Below are positions 10,300 to 20,378 of a DNA stretch of 47,280 bases, in pieces. Made by a program: the position numbers and the translations under genes. The notes beneath the pieces were generated by a model. It made no database searches. It saw nothing but the letters and a program-made list of their open reading frames with translations, and was not told the DNA's origin. Origin of the DNA: Ciona intestinalis (lineage: Eukaryota > Chordata > Ascidiacea > Phlebobranchia > Cionidae); NCBI RefSeq assembly GCF_000224145.3, contig NW_004190467.2, positions 1 through 47,280 of the forward strand, given 5' to 3'. Every line of letters starts with the position of its first letter. Within the stretch, counting starts at the first letter, position 1.

Positions 10300-11331
10300 A
10301 TGGATAAGGTACATTTGTTGTGGATTTTTTTTTATTTACTTCCACATTGTTTTGCTTTCCTTGACCCGATATCGATGGGGGTGGTCGTCGGGACGGCTGC
10401 GACGTCAGCCCTGGTAATGGTAGCTGAGTTATCTGGTTTATCTTCGTTTCGATGCAAAACCAACCTCATGGAATGTTGTGATAAACATAATATTAAACCG
10501 AACATGACAGGGTTGCAACATGATCTTCGAACCAAACTATACGGCCAACATTTAGTTGAAAAAACTGTGTATCGCGCAGTGAAACATCACCTCGCCAACC
10601 CTAACCCATCGAAAGCTCTTGTGATGTCATTTCATGGTTGGACGGGCAGTGGCAAGAATTACGTCGCACAAATGATCGTTAAGAATTTGTACAGGAAGAA
10701 TTTAGAAAGTTCATTCGTTCACGTTTTCAACGCTGAGGTCGATTTTAAACATCAGCAGAATGTTGGGGTTTATAAAGACCAACTTCAATCATGGCTGCAT
10801 GGAAACGTTAGTAAGTGTGGAAGGTCCATATTTATATTTGACGAGATAGATCACATGCCAGTGGGGTTGGTGGATGCATTGAAACCATATATGAGCAACG
10901 AACCAGTGGTACACGGGGTGGATTATCGAAAAACTATTTTCATTTTCCTCAGCAATACTGGGGGTCAAGAAATCAACAAGAAATGTTACGAGACGTGGCA
11001 GCTGGGGAACTCACGAAGTGGTATCAAGTTATCGGACATGGAGGAGATGCTTGAACAAGTTGCGTTCAATGAGAAGAGTGGATTGAAGAATAGTGGTGTG
11101 GTAGAGAGGAATCTCATTGACCATTTCGTCCCGTTCTTCCCGTTGGAGCGCGAGCATGTGGAAAGTTGTGTGAAGGATGAAGTTCGAAGACTCAATGCAA
11201 GAAAGTTAACACCGAGTGAAATGCAAGAAATAATGGATGAATTACAATGGATGCCAAAGACTGTGCGGCTCTATTCTAAATCGGGCTGTAAAAAGATCGC
11301 TCAAAAAGTTGGGCTTGTAGTTCTAGATTAA
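10300..11331 (+). CDS. TOR1A: Torsin AAA+ ATPase
   Basis: Single-exon gene of 343 codons plus stop. The ATG at 10300 begins a signal peptide (MDKVHLLWIFFYLLPHCFAF); an upstream in-frame TTG at 10294 is not needed. Order: a hydrophobic luminal N-terminus, a Cys pair (ECC), torsin-type Walker A GWTGSGKN with the characteristic Asn in place of Thr/Ser, Walker B IFIFDEIDHM, sensor 1 FIFLSNTGG, the RNLIDHFVPFFPLE block, and the sensor 2 region SGCKKI near the C-terminus. Torsins are ER/nuclear-envelope ATPases activated by LAP1/LULL1 that remodel membranes. Length matches human TOR1A (332 aa). RTF2 follows after 99 bp on the same strand with no AATAAA between, suggesting one operon. Confidence 0.93.
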   Translation: MDKVHLLWIFFYLLPHCFAFLDPISMGVVVGTAATSALVMVAELSGLSSFRCKTNLMECCDKHNIKPNMTGLQHDLRTKLYGQHLVEKTVYRAVKHHLANPNPSKALVMSFHGWTGSGKNYVAQMIVKNLYRKNLESSFVHVFNAEVDFKHQQNVGVYKDQLQSWLHGNVSKCGRSIFIFDEIDHMPVGLVDALKPYMSNEPVVHGVDYRKTIFIFLSNTGGQEINKKCYETWQLGNSRSGIKLSDMEEMLEQVAFNEKSGLKNSGVVERNLIDHFVPFFPLEREHVESCVKDEVRRLNARKLTPSEMQEIMDELQWMPKTVRLYSKSGCKKIAQKVGLVVLD

Positions 11332-11430
11332 TCATTGTGTCTTCAATCATAAATGTTGTTCCATTAATCGTGCTGTATAATGTAGTTACTAATATTGTGT
11401 GCTTTGTATAGATTTAGTGGTTAAGTAATC

Positions 11431-13543
11431 ATGGGATGCGATGGTGGTACCATACCGAAACGTCATGAACTGGTTCGAACAAAACAAAAAAGTGAAACGA
11501 CCGAGAAACAAGTTGAACTTGATATGAAATGGAAATATTGTGTTTTAACAAACCAACTACTGACGGAACCAATCGTTGCTTGTGAATTGGGAAGGTGGGG
11601 GATTGTTGTTTATTTCATTCTCACTTTTGTTTCGATAAATTTGTTCTTCGTTATGTTTTTAAAAGATAAAAAAAATAATGTGATGATTGGCGTCGTTTAA
11701 CAAAATATTTGCCACTCGCTGTTATTTAACCTTTAGCATGTTCTAATGACTGTCGTGTTACCGTTAATTAACCTTTGTTATTGTATTCGAACGGATAAAC
11801 AATCACATTAATGTTTACAGGCTGTACAACAAAGATGCCGTGATTGAATATTTATTGGACAAAGATAAGGATAAACCAAAGATGGATCATATTAAAGGTG
11901 GGTATTCTGCATGCAACATAACATTGTAACCTCTGCATGCAACATAACATTGTAACCTCTGCATGCAACATAACATTGTAACCCCTGCATGCAACATAAC
12001 ATTGTAACCCCTGCATGCAACATAACATTGTAACCCCTGCATGCAACATAACATTGTAACCTCTGCATGCAACATAACATTGTAACCCCTGCATGCAACA
12101 TAACATTGTAACCCCTGCATGCAACATAACATTGTAACCTCTGCATGCAACATAACATTGTAACCCCTGCATGCAACATAACATTGTAACCTCTGCATGC
12201 AACATAACATTGTAACCCCTGCATGCAACATAACATTGTAACCTCTGCATGCAACATAACATTGTAACCCCTGCATGCAACATAACATTGTAACCTCTGC
12301 ATGCAACATAACATTGTAACCCCTGCATGCAACATAACATTGTAACCCCTGCATGCAACATAACATTGTAACCTCTGCATGCAACATAACATTGTAACCT
12401 CTGCATGCAACATAACATTGTAACCTCTGCATGCAACATACACCGCCAACCCCTACACATATGTTGGTGTCACTCACATATGTAAACCTGATAGGTTTAA
12501 AGGACCTTCACACATTAGTTCTCACCAAGAATCCATCATGGGACAACAAAGCTGAAAAAGGGGATTCTTACATCGATACAAACGCAGCTAAATATATATG
12601 TCCAGTTGCTGGCATTGAAATGAATGGGAGATACAGGTTTGTGATCAAACTATAATATATTTGATGTTAAATAAGTTTGTTGGTTGTGCTGGTCGTGCCT
12701 TTCATGAAAATATCATACAGCGTGTTATATACCAACTAAGTTTGTTTTAAGCTATGAAAATATTTTCCATAACAAGAAATATATCGACAGTTTTAGTTAC
12801 ATTGGTTCGTGCAACTGTGTGTTAAGTGATCGGGCGCTGAAACAAGTTCGCGACAATGTTTGTCCCGTGTGTTGTAAACAATACACCGTTGATGATGTCA
12901 TAGTTATCAATGGAAACGAGGTAAAATGTGGTTTTATATCGTTATGAATTATAATAATTCTTGTTATATTTTGTTCAATCTTACCTACAACTGATTCCCA
13001 CTTTGTATCTTTACAAAAACTATTCAAACAATTATATTTTACTTTATTAGAATTAACTACAATTCACCGAGTTTATTGTATGTTTTGCTGCCAATTATCT
13101 ATGTTGTTTTAATTAATTTGATCTTACGCTATCGAATTCCAAGATAAACAACTTCATAATTAACAGGAACAGGTTTCCAAACTTGAGGAGAAGTTGTTGA
13201 AACGGAAAGAAATGAAATCGAAAAACGGGAAAACTAAAAAGAAAAAAGACAAAGTTGTCGTCGTTGAAGTATCGGTGAATCTTTGCTGCCACTAGTGGTA
13301 AATATTAAGACAAATAACTCGATTATTTCACAGGGCCCGTCAACATCCGGTGTTACATCGGACACGGTTCGTAATCTTTCATCCGCGACGACTGTACTCG
13401 GGGCAAAACACAAACTACAAGAAGAAAAAATATTTCAAACCAAAACTTTTAAATCACTTTTTACGTCTCATCCATCGGCTAAACGGGGCAAGGATAAAAA
13501 TGGTCATTGGGTGACTTATAACCCCTACCATTACGCTGGCTAA
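11431..13543 (+). CDS. RTF2: RTF2, replication termination factor 2
   Basis: Six exons: 11431-11594, 11821-11897, 12495-12636, 12791-12920, 13167-13274 and 13334-13543, all in phase, about 276 residues. The start MGCDGGTIPKRHELV and the IVACELGRLYNKDAVIEYL block are hallmark RTF2 sequences. The RING-like metal-binding part follows (ICPVAGIEMNGRYR, then GSCNCVLSDRALK and CPVC), next a Lys-rich linker, then the conserved end FKSLFTSHPSAKR ... HWVTYNPY. RTF2 acts at stalled replication forks and is removed by DDI1/2. It sits 99 bp after torsin; TGCTTTGTATAG just upstream could be a trans-splice acceptor. Intron 2 is filled by a 26-bp minisatellite. Confidence 0.95.
11907..12440 (+). repeat. 26-bp minisatellite in RTF2 intron 2, about 20 copies
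   Basis: Tandem CCYCTGCATGCAACATAACA plus TTGTAA units of 26 bp, beginning about 10 nt after the donor at 11898. Each unit has a perfect TGCATGCA palindrome. Copies differ only at CCTCTG or CCCCTG. Because 26 is not a multiple of 3, the minus-strand frames across it are long but meaningless. Confidence 0.95.
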
Positions 13544-13634
13544 ATACCACATATCACCCAACATAATAATGGTTCGTGTAAACCCTCACATGTACAGTTT
13601 GTAATATTTTGTTTTTACCGATATCGCAAATTGT

Positions 13635-13640
13635 AATAAA
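13635..13640 (+). terminator. Poly(A) signal AATAAA
   Basis: AATAAA 92 bp after the RTF2 stop codon; a second AATAAA is near 13695. Confidence 0.55.
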
Positions 13641-13699
13641 TGTGAATATTTTATTAAATGCACACAATATCAATTGTAAAGTTTCCATGTATTCAATAA

Positions 13700-14149
13700 A
13701 TCTTTTGTTCGGTGAGAAGCCATCGCCGTTTAAACAATGATCTTGACTTTATGACGTCATAATATACAACGCTGGCGAAATCGCGACCAGCTTTCAGTGT
13801 TCCCGGGTAAGCTATTAATTTCCTTGAAACAGTTTAAACAACGTAAATAGGGAATAATTAAATACATTAATCAACAATCAAGGATATATATTTACTAGGA
13901 TAAAGTTTTTGTCAAAAGTTATTTTTAAGTTTTGGATCTTTGAACGTTTATTTATAAGTTGCGCAGCATGTGCTAGTTGCTGCTGTACGTCTGCATTCAT
14001 TAAATACGAAACGTATGCATTGTTTACGGTTTGAAAACGTAAGTATTTTGTTCATTATTCTTGCATATCTAGATGTTTGAGACCGTGAACTAATGATAGT
14101 GGGTTATTAATCAATTGTTAGCAACTATATTTTACTATTACTGCGGACT
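13700..14149. other. AT-rich intergenic region, RTF2 to PI3K
   Basis: No open frame with acceptable splice sites. Contains one TGACGTCA (near 13752) and AT-rich sequence; may include the PI3K promoter. Confidence 0.45.
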
Positions 14150-14618
14150 TATGTGTCCCTGGGTAAGACTAAGTCCAAGACACTTAACGCAATTGCTTCA
14201 ACCCAGTGGTCACTAGTGGGTTGTCCAAATTGTCATAAAATAATCACCCACAAAGTTACACACGTGACTTGTAAGCAGGCACGAGGTGTATGGAACAGAA
14301 CACCCGTGGGCCGTGTTATAACGACTGTTGTTGCCCCGCCATGCAAGGATAAGTAAGTTACATACGTGGTAACTTGTAAGCGGGCACGAGGTGTATGATA
14401 CAGAACACCCGTGTTATAACAACTGTTGTTGCTCCACCATGCGAGGATAAACAAGTTACATACGTGGTAACTCGTAAGCGGGCAGGAGGTGTATGAAACA
14501 GAACACCCGTGTTATAACGACTGTCGTTGCCCTGCCATGCGAGGGTAAATAAGTTACATACGTGGTAACTTGTAAGCTGGCACGAGGAGTATGAAACCGA
14601 ACACCTGTGTTATAATAT
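14150..14618 (+). mobile_element. SINE centre plus about 3.7 tandem 98-bp tail units
   Basis: GTCCCTGGGTAAGACTAAG and GACACTTAACGCAATTGCTTC are followed by CCCAGTGGTCACTAGTGGG and a TTGTCC...ATAAAATAATCACCCA linker, then 98-bp units at 14262-14618. It supports the view that the 98-bp repeat is the 3' part of this SINE. It ends about 50 bp before the PI3K start. Confidence 0.75.
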
Positions 14619-14676
14619 AAATGTTGATTATAACCTGTGTTTTATTCTCACCATTATATCATCCAGATGTAGCAAG

Positions 14677-17600
14677 ATGTCGCCTTCCAGTACGCATTCG
14701 TCAGCGTCGGGAGAACTATGGGGGTTCCCACTCATGCCCAACAAAGTTTATGTGGATATTTTCCTCCCCAATGGGATTTTTATATCGCTTGAAACTTCGA
14801 GGGAATGCGGGTTGTTTGAGCTCAAGGAGACGGTGTGGAACATGGCGAAGGAACAGCCGTTGTACGACAGATTGTTGGAAAATAACGCTTACGTGTTTGT
14901 TGGTGTCACCAAGGACGCCGAGACGGAGGAATTTTACGACGAACATCGAAGGTTGTGCGATATCCATCTTTTCCAACCAATCTTGAAGTTAACTGCTGCA
15001 AAGGGGAATCGAGAGGAAAAAATGTTGAAACAATCGATCACGCAAGCTGTTGGGGTTTCCATCGATGAGTTTGTGCGGAGAAGAAATCCTGAAGTCGATG
15101 ATTTTCGACGAGATGTTGCAAGTTTCTGTAAAAGTGAGGTTGAGGCGCGCAACAGGTGTTGTGACCCGCATGCGTTGATTGCTTATTGCTACCCACCCAG
15201 AGTGGAACCATCACCTAAGCTGCCTCTGCACACGACCGAGAATCTACTAAGCAATACAAACATAGTGATCCGTGTGTGGGTGGTACAGGAGAATTCCTTC
15301 CAAACCCACGCATCAGTGTGCGTACCATGCGATACAACGCCCGCCATGATCATAAGTGAAGTTGTGAAAAAGAAAGTTTTAACTTTTAACAACTCGCAAA
15401 GTAATTCAACCAAGTCGATAAACGAACATTATGTTTTGAAGGTTTGTGGCTTAAATGAATATCTGGAAGGAAATTTCCCAATTTGTCAATATAAGTATAT
15501 CCGTCAATGTGTAAATCGTGATGAGCTGCCCGATGTTATGTTGGAGTCGGTGAAGCAAGTATTGGCGAAAATTCCTCCCCACCTGCCATATATGCAACCT
15601 AACATTAATAAACATAAAAACAACAAAGAATCACGTCCTCCCATCATGTCCCATATGTTGACGCAAAACTTTAAGTTTCTCGTGAACATTGGAATTTATC
15701 TGAACGTTGGTGAAAATTTGTACGTTTACGCAAATCTTTACCACGGAACTAAACCTTTATGCGAGGGTAAGAAGACGGTGGAGTTGGGGGGGACGGAGGC
15801 GCCCAAGTGGAACCAGTGGCTTACGTTTGATATTAAAGTTGCCGATATACCGCGATGCGCTAAACTATGTGTTGCTGTGTGTGGGGTGCGTAGGAAGAAG
15901 GATGAACATTGGCCGTTAGCGTGGGCGAATATACCTTTGTATAATTACACTGGTAAGTTCATACAAGGCCAACATACAGTAAGGTTATGGCATCCACCCT
16001 GCCATATGGATGGGATGCTTAACCCTATTGGTGTCACCGGTTCAAACCCTATGAAAGAAACCCCATGTTTAGAACTAGAGTTTGAGGGGCATCGAGCAAA
16101 CGTGGAATTCACGCAAACCAACGAGGGGTTGATTGAGGGAGATTATACAGAGCTTGCGTTTGATTCACCCCCCCTTGATGATGGGGGTGATTTGAAGAGG
16201 TTGATGAACATCGTTTCACGCGACCCACTTTCCCCCCTCACCCAGGACGAACGTATGTTGCTATGGAGATGTAGGGGACTTTGCAAGGAAATCCCACAAT
16301 CGTTACCCAAGTTGTTACAGTCTGTAAAATGGGAGGATCGGGAGTTGGTGAAAGAGTTTTACTCGTTGCTCGCTTCGTGGCCACGTCTGCCACCGGAGTA
16401 CGCTATCGAGTTGTTGGATTGCAAATATCCCGACCCCAAAGTTCGAAGGTTTGCCACCGAGTGTCTAGATGTTGGATTGACGGACGACGGGGTGTTGAAG
16501 TATCTTCTACAGCTTGTTACGGCGATCAAGTTTGAGTTTTACCTCGACAACTCACTGGTTCGTTTCTTACTGAAGCGAGCCATTAAAAATCTTAGGATTG
16601 GACATTATTTATTCTGGCATTTGAAATCTGAGATGTACGACGTACAAGTATCGCTACAGTTTGGCTTGCTACTTGAGGCTTACTGTAGATCATGTGGTCC
16701 GTATCTCGCACAACTGGTGAGGCAGACAGAGATTCTCACCAAGCTGAAAAATGTCAACACCATCTTACAAAAAGATGACAATATTTCACAAAAAGCACTC
16801 AAGGAATATTTGTGTAAACCTGATTATCAAGAAATCCTTCAAAACAACCTTAGCCCACTCAACCCAGCCTACAAGTTGGAAAATCTTCGAAATAATTCAT
16901 GTGAAGTCAAATCATCAGCGAAGCGGCCGATAATCTTACAGTGGCACAGCGCGGATCCACTTGCTCAATATTTCCAACCTGTACACGGGATATTGTTCAA
17001 GAATGGAGATGATTTACGGCAAGATATGCTGACATTACAAGTACTAAGGGTAATGGATGAGATTTGGCAGAGTGATGATTTAGATTTGTGTATATCGCCA
17101 TATATATGCATATCTATGGGACATAATGTTGGCATGATTGAGATCGTACAAAACGCTGAAACTGTAATGAATGTGCAGAAGAAGGGAGGGGTGGTTGGAT
17201 CGTTGCAACTAAGGAACGGAACGTTACATCAATGGTTGAAGGATAACAACCCTGGTGAGAAGCAATATAACAAAGCTATTACAACTTCACTCGGTCATGT
17301 GCCGGGTACTGTGTTGCTACATTGCTCTTGGGTATTGCTGATAGACATAATGATAATATTATGATAAAGAAGAACGGACAAATGTTTCACATCGACTTTG
17401 GACATTTCTTGAACCATAAGAAGAAGAAATACGGGATTTGTAGAAACCGTGTCCCATTCGTTTTACCCGGTGACTTCCTAAGAATAATTTGTCGAGGTTC
17501 CACAACAGAGCTATCGAAAACTTACGACTACAAACACTTTGAGGATCTTTGCTGCCGTGCTTATTTATCGATTCGATCGCGCGCAAACTTGATTATCAAT

Positions 17601-17807
17601 TTGTTCTGCATGATGTTGGGTGCAGGGTTGCCAGAACTTTCCTCGTTCGATGACATCGAATACATTCGTGCGTCGCTTGCTGTGGAGAAAGATGAAACGC
17701 AAGCCGTCCAATATTTTCGAGATTGTTTGGCCGCAGCACAAGATAAACAATGGACAACCAAAGTCGATTGGGTTTGCCACGCTGTACGTAACAGTGTGCG
17801 AAAGTAA
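14677..17807 (+). CDS. PIK3CA: Class IA PI3-kinase catalytic subunit p110, intronless, one frameshift
   Basis: A 3.13-kb coding region without introns, about 1,043 residues, close to human p110 (1,044-1,070). Order: adaptor-binding domain (GELWGFPLMP, residues ~10-105), Ras-binding domain (~185-290), C2 (~330-485, LNPIGVTGSNP at its end), helical domain (~510-690, VKWEDRELVKEF, YLDNSLVRFLLKRA) and kinase domain from ~740 (SAKRP, ILFKNGDDLRQDMLTLQ, catalytic GIADRHNDNIM, activation loop DFGHFLNHKKKK). It phosphorylates PIP2 to PIP3 at the plasma membrane. The frame breaks near 17283-17287: a one-base loss turns FTRSCAGYCVAT into frame -1. Everything around is intact, so a sequencing error is likely. 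A TATATCATCCAG site at 14666 suggests a 5'UTR intron or trans-splice acceptor. Confidence 0.93.
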
Positions 17808-18040
17808 ATCATAAAACATAGTACGTCTGTTTAAATCAAGTTCAATATTTGCGTCGATTACTATTTTCATCATGTTTTAATGTATAGCACGTCGGCTTGC
17901 TGTGCCAAAGTAAAGTTTCAATGGTTATTGTTCCATATCAATCAGCATATTGATCGTCGTTGGTACTTTTAAATATGTTTGCACCGTTTTAACTAAAGGT
18001 GCGATTGCTCTTCATTATATTATTGTCGATTTAAATACAT

Positions 18041-18904
18041 TGTATTAAACATGTTGTATCAGCATTGTTGTTAGACTGGGGGTGTAGCCATCTGCAAGCT
18101 TGTATAATATTTAAGGGGGGCATTCGTGGGTATGAAGAGGTATTAGTTCAATTATACGCTATGTATTAAACCATAGCACTATTCAGTATATTATGATTAA
18201 ACATGGTATGTACAGTAAATCTTATAACCACACCAAATATACCAAGCACATGTAATGTGCATAGTAAGAATATTCATGGTATATTATTTATTGGGGGATT
18301 AAGGCTTAAAACAGTAAAAGGTTTCGAAATATTATTTTGTAACAAAGGTAATTCATCGTTTAATTGACGCAAACAATGGTCTTTATGTGAGTGGTAATGA
18401 CGTCATATATTCCAGCGATCGCTAGGACACGGATGAGTGCACACAGTGCGGGTGTGTTTATGTAAGTTATATTTTGTAGTGGTGTTTGGAATAAACAGGT
18501 TATTGGTGTATCATGTATGTGTGGTGACTTTGTATAACTATTCGGTTGTTCCTATATTACGTTGGTTAGACCTATATACTAGTTATACAATATAAATAAA
18601 GATTGTTCCCTCAGTTAAACCAATACAAACCTTAATATTGTTCATATAATGTATCTGGTTTAAGTTGAAGGTATTTNATCGACACAACTCAAGAGAATGT
18701 TTAAGTTTAACAAAAACGAGGAGCTTTATGATGTCATAGATAAACAAAAGGATCAGATAAGTCGTTATGAAGGCAGGTTGCGAGGTGGGTTCGCGTGTGA
18801 TGTATAATATGTGTTTGGTGTGGTTATCAATGTATGTAACTTTGTGGNNGTGGTTGTTTNTGGTAGCCAGTGACGAGCTTNTGAGCCCCGTAACCACNTG
18901 GTCT
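18041..18904 (+). repeat. Duplicated block copy A, with extra copy of GCC1 exon 1
   Basis: 18041-18403 matches 18955-19317 with the same length and a few substitutions, and 18474-18904 matches 20147-20578. The copy contains a full GCC1 first exon at 18697-18784 with intact GTGGGT donor and two base differences. Its right end has scattered single Ns, then a 50-N gap, which looks like poor read ends at a contig border. Probably the second haplotype assembled in tandem. Confidence 0.85.
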
Positions 18905-18954
18905 NNNNNNNNNNNNNNNNNNNNNNNNNNNNNNNNNNNNNNNNNNNNNNNNNN
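18905..18954. other. Assembly gap, 50 N
   Basis: Gap exactly between the two copies of the duplicated block. Confidence 0.95.
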
Positions 18955-19317
18955 TGTATTANACATGTTGTATCAGCATTGTTGTTAGACTGGGGGTGTA
19001 GCCATCTGCAAGCTTGTATAATATTTAAGGGGGACATTCGTGGGTATGAAGAGGTATTAGTTCAATTATACGCTATGTATTAAACCATAGCACTATTCAG
19101 TATATTATGATTAAACATGGTATGTACAGTAAATCTTATAACCACACCAAATATACCAAGCACATGTAATGTGCATAGTAAGAATATTCATGGTATAATA
19201 TTTATTGGGGGATTAAGGCTTAAAACAGTAAAAGGTTTCGAAATATTATTTTGTAACAAAGGTAATTCATCGTTTAATTGACGCAAACAATGGTCTTTAT
19301 GCGAGTGGTTATGACGT

Positions 19318-19760
19318 TGTGGGCGTCAAGTGATAAGACGTTAGCCCACAGTCCGACTCCATAACATGTCCAGGTTCAAAACTCAGTTTATTCAACAAAA
19401 CAGTTCGGGTTACAACGACAAAACAACAACGACGTCACGATACTCTCCGGCCTCCAACTGGCTGGTCCAGGCTCACACTGCCTAGCTGTACAGTACAGGG
19501 CAGGGCTTATAAAGGAGATAACTCAAAGGCGAGAACTCCCAAGGCGAGAGGAAGCGTTATACACGAGAAAACATTATACACATTATACAGCAAGGCAAAG
19601 TCTCTCAGCACTGTCACAGGGCAAAGTCTCCCAGCATTGTATATAAAGAAGCATTGTTATACATGGGTTACAGGAAACAATCCAGGCGCATACACATTAT
19701 GCCAGCTGGCCAGCTGTTAAAGTTACACAACGCAAAATTCAATCTTTATGCATTAAGTTA
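19318..19760 (-). mobile_element. Probable solo LTR, minus orientation, truncated by gap
   Basis: The left end TGTGGGCGTC starts exactly where copy B departs from copy A. Read on the minus strand it has a TTTATAAGCCC TATA-like box near 19510, an AATAAA (plus strand TTTATT near 19388) about 120 bp on, and ends in ...CCCACA, that is TG...CA termini as in an LTR. No retroelement coding sequence is visible; the other end is in the gap at 19761. Confidence 0.55.
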
Positions 19761-19810
19761 NNNNNNNNNNNNNNNNNNNNNNNNNNNNNNNNNNNNNNNN
19801 NNNNNNNNNN
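19761..19810. other. Assembly gap, 50 N
   Basis: Gap within the insertion of copy B. Confidence 0.95.
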
Positions 19811-19834
19811 AAATATGAAAAAAAGTATTCCACT

Positions 19835-19925
19835 GTGCGGGACTCGAACCCGGTAAAAATGAAACAAAGAGAGTTCACGACCGCAAACAAAACCGCTACA
19901 CCACAGATTCGACGACAGTTAAAAG
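19835..19925 (-). mobile_element. tRNA-like sequence, likely SINE or tRNA pseudogene
   Basis: On the minus strand a box A (GTGGTGTAGCGG) and a perfect box B (GGGTTCGAGTCCC) occur with near tRNA spacing. The acceptor ends do not pair over seven bases, so it is not called as a functional tRNA. Confidence 0.4.
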
Positions 19926-20378
19926 CACGAAAGAGCGTATATAACCGACCTAATGTGGGAATTATGTTCTTACTAGTGTTTTATATATTTAGAAAGGTAT
20001 TTTTATTATTTAATTAATTTGTTTTACACTTATTAACACTTTGTAGTGCTGTTTTATTCGTTTTTCCGTATTTTTTAATTTAAATAATTACCGCCCCTAG
20101 CGGAAAAAAATTTCCGTCTTCTTTGTATAGTCCCATGTGTTGTAATTTGTAGTGGTGTTTGGAATAAACAGGTTATTGGTGTATAATATTTCCAATATTA
20201 AACTTTGTATAAGTATTCGGTTGTTCCTATATTACGTTGGTTAGACCTATATACTAATTATACAATATGTTTTCTAAATAAAGATTGTTCCCTCAGTTAA
20301 ACCAATACAAACCTTAATATTGTTCATATAATGTATCTGGTTTAAGTTGAATGTATTTTATCGACACAACTCAAGAGA

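Noticed and set aside
11852..12477. Minus-strand open frames of ~200 codons (CYVACRGYNVML repeats)
   Set aside because: Translation of the 26-bp minisatellite inside RTF2 intron 2.
19835..19925. Functional tRNA gene
   Set aside because: Boxes A and B are good, but the acceptor stem does not pair and the anticodon arm is not clear.
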